Source of the DNA: Bacteroidia bacterium
GTDB lineage: Bacteria; Bacteroidota; Bacteroidia; Bacteroidales; P3
Assembly (NCBI GenBank): GCA_025999775.1
Contig: BNXT01000092.1
Location: 1-6,025, forward strand
Reading direction: 5' to 3'
DNA: 6,025 nt
In this document: piece by piece, positions 1 to 5,784 of the stretch
How the letters are laid out: the number at the start of each line of letters is the position of its first letter
How positions within the stretch are numbered: position 1 is the stretch's first letter
Notes under the pieces: model-generated
Told to the model about the DNA's origin: nothing
Databases searched by the model: none
What the model saw: the letters and a program-made list of their open reading frames with translations, nothing else
Translations under genes and position numbers: made by a program

Positions 1-2
1 AG

Positions 3-128
3 GATTGCATACTCTTTTTAGAGGATGTGGACGAACAGCTGTATCAAATAGACCGTTTGTTATTGAGTTTGCAGCGTGTCGGCGTGTTTCATAAAATAAC
101 AGGCTTGGTACTTGGGCAATTTACGGAG
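3..128 (+). pseudogene. C-terminal-region fragment of LD-carboxypeptidase (LdcA-like, peptidase S66)
   Basis: The frame open at the left edge reads ILFLEDVDEQLYQIDR, then LLLSLQRVGVF and ITGLVLGQFTE. This matches the conserved C-terminal domain block of S66 LD-carboxypeptidases, which in the family runs ILFLEDv-E-lY-iDRml-qL-aG-l-gl-Gi-lG-Ft. These cytoplasmic enzymes remove the terminal D-alanine from murein tetrapeptides during peptidoglycan recycling. In the family this block lies after the catalytic Ser and Glu and before the catalytic His region. Here the sequence switches to DnaB right after GQFTE, so the His segment and the true C-terminus are missing. The rest of the gene lies outside the window. 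The fragment cannot be a complete peptidase; the boundary is uncertain by a few codons because FTEGQ could belong to either parent. Confidence 0.8.
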
Positions 129-1469
129 GGGCAGCCGGTCGATATTTTGACTGTTACAGAAAAGCTCAAAGAACAAGGACGTTTGAGCGAAGCCGGCGGC
201 GCTTACTATATATCTCAACTCACGGCACGTATTGCATCCACAGCCAATATCGAGTACTACGCCCGTATCGTCGCTCAAAACTATATCAAACGTCGATTGA
301 TTCAAATATCGTCCGATATTACACGCAATGCCTACGATGAAACGGTGGATGCGTTAGAGGTTTTAGATGCGGCGGAAGGTGATTTGCTATCTATCGGTGA
401 AGAAAGTTTTCAAAACGATTACATGGATATGAAAATGTTGGTACAACTTTCCATTAAAGAGGTTGAATCTGCGCGTTCCGCCAAAGATTCCGGTATCAGC
501 GCCAATGCCGTGCCGTCCGGTTTTGCGGAATTAGACAGGCTAACAAATGGGTGGCAGAAATCCACGTTAATCATCTTAGCCGCGCGTCCTGCTATGGGTA
601 AAACTGCTTTTGCCTTGTCCATGGCTCGTAATATTGCAGTCGAACAACAAAAAGCCGTAGCGTTCTTCTCTTTAGAGATGTCGGCTATTGAGGTGGGTAT
701 TCGTTTAATATCAGGGGAAACAGGTCTCAATTCCCAAAAACTCAAAACCGGCAACCTGCGTGATGACGAATGGGTGCAATTGTCGGCAAAAACCGACGCT
801 TTATCTAAAGCGCCTATTTTCATTGACGATACTGCGGCGCTCAATATGTTTGAATTACGGGCAAAATGCCGTCGATTAAAACAAAAGCATGACATTAAAA
901 TTATATTTCTTGACTATTTGCAGTTGATGCAAGGCAGTCATGAGCAACACGGCAACCGTGAACAGGAAATCAGCAAAATATCCCGACAATTAAAAGCATT
1001 GGCTAAAGAGCTTAAAATACCAGTTATTGCGATGTCTCAATTAAGTCGTTCTGTGGAAACACGCGGTAACTCTAAAATACCGCAGTTATCCGATTTACGC
1101 GAATCCGGCGCTATTGAACAGGATGCCGACATTGTCATGTTCATCCACCGTCCGGAATACTACGGCAACAAAGAAGATGAACGCGGTAGCACCGTTGGCA
1201 TTGCCGACATACTACTAGAAAAACACCGTAGCGGTCCAACCGGTAAAGCAAGACTGCGATTCATCAGTGAATACGCTAAATTCGCCAATCTTGACTTTTC
1301 CGACACACCCGTTGGAACCATTTCCTCCAATGAAAACATCAACCCTAATACCAATTTTGAGGGACAACCTTCTTCCTACGTAACCTACGAATCCGGTATA
1401 AATAACGACCATACATCAAATAACGACAGTAACATCTCTGAAGTAGGAGGTCAGGAGCCTCCATTCTAA
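3..1469 (+). CDS. dnaB: Chimeric ORF: LD-carboxypeptidase tail fused in frame to N-terminally truncated replicative DNA helicase DnaB
   Basis: From about position 129 onward this is DnaB, the hexameric 5'-3' helicase that unwinds DNA at the replication fork. Numbering from the GTG at 27: the remaining N-terminal domain starts at PVDILTVTEKL (37-47) and includes the AGGAYYISQLT stretch (56-66). The RecA-like motor has Walker A ARPAMGKT (186-193), Walker B IIFLDYLQL (292-300, Asp296), the PVIAMSQLSR motif (332-341, Gln338) and the arginine-finger region EKHRSGPTG (398-406). No intein interrupts it. The tail is low-complexity and ends GGQEPPF. The first ~70 residues of a normal DnaB are absent; in their place are LdcA-type residues, and the frame is open to the left edge. 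The GTG at 27 sits inside the LdcA motif and is probably not a real start. If only the DnaB part is made, ATG 423 would give a motor with almost no N-terminal domain. hydG begins 5 nt downstream. DnaB identity is near certain; the intactness of the gene is doubtful. Confidence 0.85.
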   Translation, partial: DCILFLEDVDEQLYQIDRLLLSLQRVGVFHKITGLVLGQFTEGQPVDILTVTEKLKEQGRLSEAGGAYYISQLTARIASTANIEYYARIVAQNYIKRRLIQISSDITRNAYDETVDALEVLDAAEGDLLSIGEESFQNDYMDMKMLVQLSIKEVESARSAKDSGISANAVPSGFAELDRLTNGWQKSTLIILAARPAMGKTAFALSMARNIAVEQQKAVAFFSLEMSAIEVGIRLISGETGLNSQKLKTGNLRDDEWVQLSAKTDALSKAPIFIDDTAALNMFELRAKCRRLKQKHDIKIIFLDYLQLMQGSHEQHGNREQEISKISRQLKALAKELKIPVIAMSQLSRSVETRGNSKIPQLSDLRESGAIEQDADIVMFIHRPEYYGNKEDERGSTVGIADILLEKHRSGPTGKARLRFISEYAKFANLDFSDTPVGTISSNENINPNTNFEGQPSSYVTYESGINNDHTSNNDSNISEVGGQEPPF

Positions 1470-1474
1470 AACAC

Positions 1475-2905
1475 ATGAAATTTATACCAGAACACTACCA
1501 AATCGAAGACCATACAAAGCAACCCTTCATCAATGATGACGAGCTATGGTCAATTCTCAATAACACCATCAGTACTCACGAAAGAGTACTTGAAATTATT
1601 GATAAATCACTGAGTAAAAAACGCTTATCGCTCACAGAAACGGCGGTACTGATCAATGCACAGGATGCCGCCTCTGTGGAGGCTATCAAGGCAGGCGCTC
1701 GACAGTTGAAAAAGAACGTCTATGGCAACCGCATCGTCTTGTTTGCGCCACTGTATGTCGGCAACCGTTGTATCAACAATTGTCTATACTGCGGATTTCG
1801 TTCCTCTAACAAAGAAGCGGAACGCATTACGCTCACAGATAACGAAGTTATCCAAGAAGTAGAGGCTTTGGAGGAGCAAGGTCAAAAACGGCTTATCTTG
1901 GTATATGGCGAACATCCGCAGTACGATGCAAAATTTATTGCCCATACCGTGGATGTTGTCTATGGCGTAAAGAAAAACCACGGCGCTATTCGCCGAGTGA
2001 ACATCAACGCCGCCCCTTTAGATATTGAAGGCTTCAAAATTGTCAAAGCCGCTGGTATCGGAACCTACCAGATATTTCAAGAGACTTACAACCATACGGC
2101 GTATCAACAGTACCATAAGGGCGGTAAGAAAATGGACTACGACTACCGTCTCACCGCCTTAGATCGTGCACAAGAGGCAGGCATTGACGATGTCGGTATC
2201 GGAGCCTTGTTTGGTCTCTACGACTGGCGGTTTGAACTACTCGGATTAGTACGGCATACCAACCACTTAGAGGCATGCTTCCAAGTGGGACCGCACACGA
2301 TTTCGTTCCCCCGCATACAAAATTTCTCCGAAGAAAAACTAAGTAATCAATATAGGGTCAGTGATGATGATTTTCTTAAACTCATCGCTATTTTGCGCTT
2401 AGCAGTCCCCTATACCGGTCTCATTCTCACGGCGCGCGAATCCGAGCGTATTCGCAATGAAGCTATTCAATACGGAGTTTCTCAGATAGATGGCGGTACC
2501 AAATTGGAACTCGGTACGTATTCACAAAACGAACCGACAAACGATCAGAATCTCCATCGCGAACAGTTTCAAATCAACGATAATCGCTCACTCTCCGAAA
2601 TCATCGAAGGGCTTATTGAACAAGAATTTTTACCATCGTTTTGCACGGCTTGTTACCGTCAAGGTAGAACCGGAGAACATTTCATGGAGTTCTCAATACC
2701 CGGATTTATCAAACGCTACTGCACACCTAATGCTATTTTAACGCTATCGGAATATCTCTGCGACTATGCTACACCTCAAGTAGCCGAAAAAGGATGGGCA
2801 TTGATAAATAAAGAATTGGCAGCCTTTGACAACGATGACATGAGACAGCAGACAGCAGACAAAGTGGCGCTCATCAAACAAGGACAACGCGATATCTACT
2901 TTTAA
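1475..2905 (+). CDS. hydG: [FeFe]-hydrogenase maturation radical SAM tyrosine lyase HydG
   Basis: HydG cleaves tyrosine with a 5'-deoxyadenosyl radical and turns the product into the CO and CN ligands of the hydrogenase H-cluster, in the cytoplasm, working with HydE and HydF. The radical-SAM cluster motif CINNCLYC (CX3CX2C, Cys99, Cys103, Cys106) follows YGNRIVLFAPLY. The C-terminal auxiliary-cluster motif is complete: Cys390-TA-Cys393, then 22 residues to Cys416 (CX2CX22C). That motif separates HydG from the related thiamine enzyme ThiH. Other family blocks seen are AIRRVNINAAP (171-181), GIGTYQIFQETY (194-205), DDVGIGALFGLYDWRFE (238-254), VGPHTISFPR (271-280) and VPYTGLILTARES (311-323). 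The length of 476 residues is normal and no lesion is visible. ATG 1475 is chosen because it gives the usual N-terminal extension; AGGAGG at 1445-1450 is too far upstream to be a standard ribosome site. hydE, hydF and hydA are not in the window. Confidence 0.95.
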   Translation: MKFIPEHYQIEDHTKQPFINDDELWSILNNTISTHERVLEIIDKSLSKKRLSLTETAVLINAQDAASVEAIKAGARQLKKNVYGNRIVLFAPLYVGNRCINNCLYCGFRSSNKEAERITLTDNEVIQEVEALEEQGQKRLILVYGEHPQYDAKFIAHTVDVVYGVKKNHGAIRRVNINAAPLDIEGFKIVKAAGIGTYQIFQETYNHTAYQQYHKGGKKMDYDYRLTALDRAQEAGIDDVGIGALFGLYDWRFELLGLVRHTNHLEACFQVGPHTISFPRIQNFSEEKLSNQYRVSDDDFLKLIAILRLAVPYTGLILTARESERIRNEAIQYGVSQIDGGTKLELGTYSQNEPTNDQNLHREQFQINDNRSLSEIIEGLIEQEFLPSFCTACYRQGRTGEHFMEFSIPGFIKRYCTPNAILTLSEYLCDYATPQVAEKGWALINKELAAFDNDDMRQQTADKVALIKQGQRDIYF

Positions 2906-2915
2906 CTATAAAAAA

Positions 2916-3470
2916 ATGAAACAAGATTCGACATTAGTCAATTTCGAGCAATTATTTAAACAAATCGCGCCGGAAGATATAAATGACAATGTCTTTACGC
3001 TGGTAGGCAAAGATTTTTACGTTGTTACTGCGGGGAAGGCAAACGACTATAATTCCATGGTAGCCAGTGGGGGCGGTATGGGAATGACTGTTACTAAACC
3101 CCATACTTGGTGTATTTTCCCAACAAACCGTTATACGCTTGAATTGATTCAAAAAGAGCATCGCTATACTTTGTCTTATTTTCCTGATGAATATAAGAAA
3201 CAGATGCTTTTTTTGGGCAGTAAATCAGGAAGAACGAGCGATAAGATGAACGAAGTAGAATTGACAAGCGTTCAAACGCCTTCCGGAAACATAGCGTTCA
3301 GAGAAGCTCGACTCATTATTGAATGTAAATTAACACAAATCAGTGATGCCAATTTTGATGATTTTTACTCACCAGAAGCTAAAAATTACCTACGTGAACC
3401 TTACCAAGACCCTGGCGAACATCGCAAATATGTATTTGGTGAAATCACTCACGTTTGGGTAAAGCGATAA
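2916..3470 (+). CDS. Flavin reductase-like FMN-binding protein
   Basis: This small cytoplasmic protein (184 residues) resembles the flavin reductase/flavoredoxin family, split-barrel proteins that bind FMN and move electrons between NAD(P)H or other donors and flavin. Family-like features are the N-terminal VTAGKANDYNSMVASGGGMG segment (37-56), in which the Asn/Ser-rich loop usually contacts flavin phosphate. It is followed by KPHTWCIFPTNRYTLELI (61-78), RYTLSYFPDEYKKQMLFLGSK (83-103), the SGRTSDK loop (104-110), and EARLIIECKL (130-139). The C-terminal YVFGEITHVWVK strand (172-183) is where these proteins typically end. No signal peptide or cysteine cluster is seen. It starts 10 nt after hydG with an A-rich leader (ATAAAAAA) typical of Bacteroidetes, so co-transcription is likely. 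A redox role beside hydrogenase maturation is only inference from position. The family assignment is fairly secure; substrate and partner are unknown. Confidence 0.8.
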   Translation: MKQDSTLVNFEQLFKQIAPEDINDNVFTLVGKDFYVVTAGKANDYNSMVASGGGMGMTVTKPHTWCIFPTNRYTLELIQKEHRYTLSYFPDEYKKQMLFLGSKSGRTSDKMNEVELTSVQTPSGNIAFREARLIIECKLTQISDANFDDFYSPEAKNYLREPYQDPGEHRKYVFGEITHVWVKR

Positions 3471-3494
3471 TAAACGCGTTAAGCACAAGCGAAG
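3471..3494. other. Short convergent intergenic gap without a recognisable terminator
   Basis: Two genes end tail to tail with only 24 nt between their stop codons. The gap contains the 8-bp palindrome AACGCGTT (3473-3480) but no stem-loop followed by a T-run on either strand. Transcripts from both sides may run into the opposite gene, or end by a factor-dependent route. Confidence 0.5.
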
Positions 3495-4871
3495 TTAATT
3501 CATATAGTCCCACATCGGCAATTGTATCGGTTTCTGGTTCAAACTGCCGATAGCTTTTGCGTCCAAATATTTACGGTGAATCACCAAACGGAACATATAC
3601 TCATTGAACCAATTATCCGAGAACGTCAGGTATCCGCTATTGCCGGCAGTTGTGCCCCAACTATTCTCAAATTCCCATTTTATGGGAGTATCATTGTCGT
3701 CAGTATCGCAACCAATCAGCAGCATAGCGTGGCTTGAGCCGCTTTGACGTGTTAAAATACGTGCTTTTTTGTCCATCGTAATATTTACGCCAAACAACGA
3801 TTGATAATCATACATAGCAGGATCCATGATGCCGGCATCTCTATTGTGTTGTTTACCGACATCGCAAGACGCATACAATGCCTCATTATTTTTGATCGAA
3901 GCCATGGCGGCTTTCTTAAGATCTTCATTAGGGAGGTTCAGGTATATCCAATTGATGCCTTCAATCGTATTGCGATAGTTTTTAATCTCATAAACCTTGT
4001 AGTATTCACGCGTTGGGTCGTTCATGACCATGATATAATTTTCCGGATTATAGTCCGCCGGCGTTATTTCTTTGTAAAATTCTTTTGGCGTCGTGTGTTT
4101 TTCCACGATTTTGCCATCCTTGGTTTTATATCGCCAAGTAAACTCTGTCGGCGGCTCTCCAAGACATAAAGATAGCATCCGATACACGTCTTTAAGAATC
4201 GTTTGTTTCTCGGTTCTCAAATCTTTTTCTTTCTTCCCTTTGTTGGCTAATTCTCTAAGATTGTAACCTTCCCTGCGTAGTTTTTCTTTAATCAAACCGA
4301 TCATCTGACTAGTACTGTTTGAATGTGCTGTTTCCGGCATAACGACATCAGGTACCACGCCATATTTAAGCGCTGCATTATAGTACAAATTCCAAACCCC
4401 GCCGTCGCCTACGGGTGACTTAAATAATTCGACAACCTCTCTATCGTCAATAGGAAGCGAGGTTGTAGCTATTATATTTTCGAGAAAGAGATTGGCTTTT
4501 TCAAATATATCCCAGAAATACAGGTAGTTGTGGGAAAAATCGAATTTGTCAATAGAGTACTTTGCCATAACAGAAGGACGGAGTACATTCATGGACGTAA
4601 ACATCCAACAACGTCCGGAACTTTTTTGGTTTGTGATACCCTTTACACCTACACGATATTTAAAGAGATGGTCTATTTGAGATTGTAGGTCATGGTTCAA
4701 CACATTTTCTTTGATGTTGCTTTGTACTGTGAGCATATTTTGAATAGCTACAGTAGAAGCGTCTTTTTTGAAGCTGCCACGGATATCTTGCAAATCTTTC
4801 TCGGTTAATGATTGAGAAAATACAGAAAAAGCGCTCAAGAGCAGGCAGCATACGAGTAATTTTAGTTTCAT
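3495..4871 (-). CDS. Secreted C1 family cysteine peptidase (bleomycin hydrolase / aminopeptidase C-like)
   Basis: A papain-fold cysteine aminopeptidase of the bleomycin hydrolase/PepC group (C1B), complete at 458 residues. The catalytic residues are visible in order: Gln82 and Cys88 in NQKSSGRCWMF, His381 in SGSSHAMLLIGC, and Asn403 in WEFENSWGT. Supporting family blocks are FDFSHNYLYFWDIFEKAN (110-127), SPVGDGGVWNLYYNAALKYGVVP (152-174) and the C-terminal LPMWDYMN. The N-terminus (MKLKLLVCCLLLSAFSVFSQ) is a signal peptide with probable cleavage near residue 19-20, so the enzyme is exported, as in other Bacteroidales homologues and unlike cytosolic PepC. It probably trims peptides in the periplasm or outside the cell. 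The last residues differ from the xxWDPMGxLA ending common in the family; in bleomycin hydrolases the C-terminal arm enters the active-site cleft, so this may affect exopeptidase behaviour. The gene is monocistronic within the window, with its own AT-rich upstream region. Long antisense frames over it are shadows. Confidence 0.93.
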   Translation of the reverse strand: MKLKLLVCCLLLSAFSVFSQSLTEKDLQDIRGSFKKDASTVAIQNMLTVQSNIKENVLNHDLQSQIDHLFKYRVGVKGITNQKSSGRCWMFTSMNVLRPSVMAKYSIDKFDFSHNYLYFWDIFEKANLFLENIIATTSLPIDDREVVELFKSPVGDGGVWNLYYNAALKYGVVPDVVMPETAHSNSTSQMIGLIKEKLRREGYNLRELANKGKKEKDLRTEKQTILKDVYRMLSLCLGEPPTEFTWRYKTKDGKIVEKHTTPKEFYKEITPADYNPENYIMVMNDPTREYYKVYEIKNYRNTIEGINWIYLNLPNEDLKKAAMASIKNNEALYASCDVGKQHNRDAGIMDPAMYDYQSLFGVNITMDKKARILTRQSGSSHAMLLIGCDTDDNDTPIKWEFENSWGTTAGNSGYLTFSDNWFNEYMFRLVIHRKYLDAKAIGSLNQKPIQLPMWDYMN

Positions 4872-4904
4872 GATAGGTTAGTTTTAAAGGTTATAGACGA
4901 AGTT

Positions 4905-4940
4905 TTTTTTGCAAATATACGTAATTTTTTGCAAATATAC
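4905..4940 (-). promoter_or_regulatory. Tandem promoter-like elements (two TATATTTG boxes) upstream of the C1 peptidase
   Basis: Read on the minus strand, this segment holds TATATTTG twice (4939-4932 and 4919-4912). Each matches the Bacteroidetes sigma-ABfr -7 consensus TAnnTTTG. A convincing -33 TTTG at the usual 19-21 nt is not obvious for either copy. If used, they would give leaders of roughly 35 and 55 nt to the ATG at 4871. The two boxes lie in a duplicated 16-mer, so this could be a doubled promoter or a paired operator overlapping one promoter. The call rests on consensus match and position only. Confidence 0.55.
4905..4940. repeat. Direct repeat, 16 bp twice with 20-bp period
   Basis: The plus-strand sequence TTTTTTGCAAATATAC occurs at 4905-4920 and again, identical, at 4925-4940. 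The 4-nt spacer is GTAA. Each copy contains the 8-bp palindrome TTTGCAAA (4908-4915 and 4928-4935). The 20-bp period is about two helical turns, which would place both palindromes on the same DNA face. Confidence 0.85.
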
Positions 4941-4983
4941 ACACAAGACGAAAAAAATAAAACGTTAAAATTGTTACAGCTTC

Positions 4984-5421
4984 TTAGTGGATACCCCAGC
5001 TGCGGCGTAGTATCCATTCTGCCGAAAGCAGCGCTATAATGAACAAAAGCAGGTATTTAAGATTGATAATCTCCAAGTAGTTTTTTTCGATAAAAACGGT
5101 AGGCTTACTCTCGTCGCGTCGGCTTAGGTCATCCACTAATTGGTTGATCTGTTGCGGATAATACATCTGTGCATCAAATATAGCAGACAACGTACTCAAC
5201 ACCTGATGGTTCGCATAGAGGTCGTTGGCTTCGATGTCGGTCTGATTAACCCTAAAATTGCCTTTCACTTGATAGGTACTATTTCCATTTTTCGTCGTAG
5301 CGGCGTAGTGATACACCCCTATCGGCAAATGCCCCATATTCAACTGATACGAACTTCCTTTCTGCGAAAAAACATACGAATACGTATGCCCTTCACTATC
5401 GTTGACGTCCATTCTTATTTC
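4984..5421 (-). pseudogene. C-terminal fragment of a Bacteroidales VWA/BatA-like inner-membrane protein
   Basis: This is the last ~145 residues of the chimera: a beta-sandwich-like stretch (MDVNDSEGHTYSYVF, then NMGHLPIGVYHYAATT, then YQVKGNFRVN), a Rossmann-like end segment (EANDLYANHQVLSTLSAIF, MYYPQQINQLVDDL), KPTVFIEKNYLEIINLKY, and one transmembrane helix with a short basic cytoplasmic tail. In family members of roughly 650-700 residues, which I recall only generally, this tail anchors a periplasmic protein in the inner membrane; the N-terminal bulk is missing here. The natural stop codon at 4984-4986 is retained, so the fragment is 3'-complete and 5'-truncated. Confidence 0.65.
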
Positions 5422-5784
5422 AGCACGCTGTATAAGTTCAAACAAGATGCCATTGTTGGCAGTGAGTTCAAGTTTGGTCTTAGCTTTCTTGTTGCGCACC
5501 CATGCTAAGGCGGTTACCGAATCCGTATAAATAGGCAATTTGGGTTGTCCTTGCTGTGATAGCAACGCTATAGCATGCACCAAAGCCAAGAACTCACCAA
5601 TGTTGTTGGTGCCGTCTTTAAACGGTCCTTGGTAAAAAATCTGCCGTCGCGTTGCCGTATCAACACAACGGTATTCCATTGTACCCGGATTGCCGGAACA
5701 AGCTGCATCAACGGCGATGGAGGGCGCTATAAAACTCGACACTATGGAAAGATTTAGGTTGATGTTCGGGACGTAAGAGGTCAT
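4984..5784 (-). CDS. Chimeric ORF: RNase HI core fragment fused to C-terminus of a VWA/BatA-like membrane protein
   Basis: The 266-residue frame has two unrelated parts. Residues ~22-122 are an RNase HI core with SIAVDAACSGNPG (Asp26), NNIGEFLALVHA (Glu64) and PIYTDSVTALAWVR (Asp88), three of the four metal-binding acids that cut the RNA strand of RNA-DNA hybrids. Immediately after FELIQRAE the sequence changes to MDVNDSEGHTYSYVF, a beta-rich domain, and then to a C-terminal transmembrane helix (about 241-259) with an LSAEWILRR end. That is the typical C-terminus of large Bacteroidales VWA-type membrane proteins. The RNase part lacks the N-terminal hybrid-binding (viroplasmin) domain common in Bacteroides homologues and the C-terminal part with the fourth acidic residue. 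The ATG at 5784 lies inside DUF4301 coding sequence (the VNDLL codons) in another frame, so it is unlikely to be an evolved start. No signal peptide is present, so the second part could not be exported as in its parent. It is most likely a non-functional junction product. Confidence 0.75.
   Translation of the reverse strand: MTSYVPNINLNLSIVSSFIAPSIAVDAACSGNPGTMEYRCVDTATRRQIFYQGPFKDGTNNIGEFLALVHAIALLSQQGQPKLPIYTDSVTALAWVRNKKAKTKLELTANNGILFELIQRAEIRMDVNDSEGHTYSYVFSQKGSSYQLNMGHLPIGVYHYAATTKNGNSTYQVKGNFRVNQTDIEANDLYANHQVLSTLSAIFDAQMYYPQQINQLVDDLSRRDESKPTVFIEKNYLEIINLKYLLLFIIALLSAEWILRRSWGIH
5419..5727 (-). pseudogene. Internal fragment of ribonuclease HI (Bacteroides type)
   Basis: About 310 bp of an RNase HI gene without either end. 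It retains VDAACSGNPG, the GPFKDGTNNIGEFLALVHA block, the YTDSVTALAWVRNKKAKTKLE block and the helix LFELIQRAE. In Bacteroides-type homologues the next residues are an amphipathic stretch leading to a terminal ADFGRK-like motif that carries the last catalytic acid; none of this is present. Asp26, Glu64 and Asp88 of the ORF remain, so a partial metal site could form, but activity is not expected. Confidence 0.75.

Noticed and set aside
27..29. GTG as the true start of the DnaB-containing ORF
   Set aside because: Codons upstream (from position 3) continue the LdcA motif ILFLED without a stop, so the GTG encodes an internal Val and the frame is open beyond the window.
1475..2905. ThiH (2-iminoacetate synthase) instead of HydG
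   Set aside because: The C-terminal CX2CX22C auxiliary-cluster motif at Cys390, Cys393 and Cys416 is specific to HydG, and no thiamine genes are adjacent.
3801..4169. Antisense ORF of 122 codons on the plus strand
   Set aside because: It lies entirely within the C1 peptidase coding sequence, has no recognisable domain and looks like a shadow frame. The same applies to the other long antisense frames over dnaB, hydG and the RNase HI chimera.
4945..4990. Rho-independent terminator after the VWA-type fragment
   Set aside because: There is a T-rich run on the minus strand but no stable inverted repeat before it; AACGTT at 4961-4966 does not extend into a stem.
4984..5784. A new membrane-anchored RNase H as a functional defence or RNA-processing system
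   Set aside because: The last catalytic acid, the signal peptide and an independent start site are all missing, and both parts are recognisable fragments of unrelated housekeeping genes.
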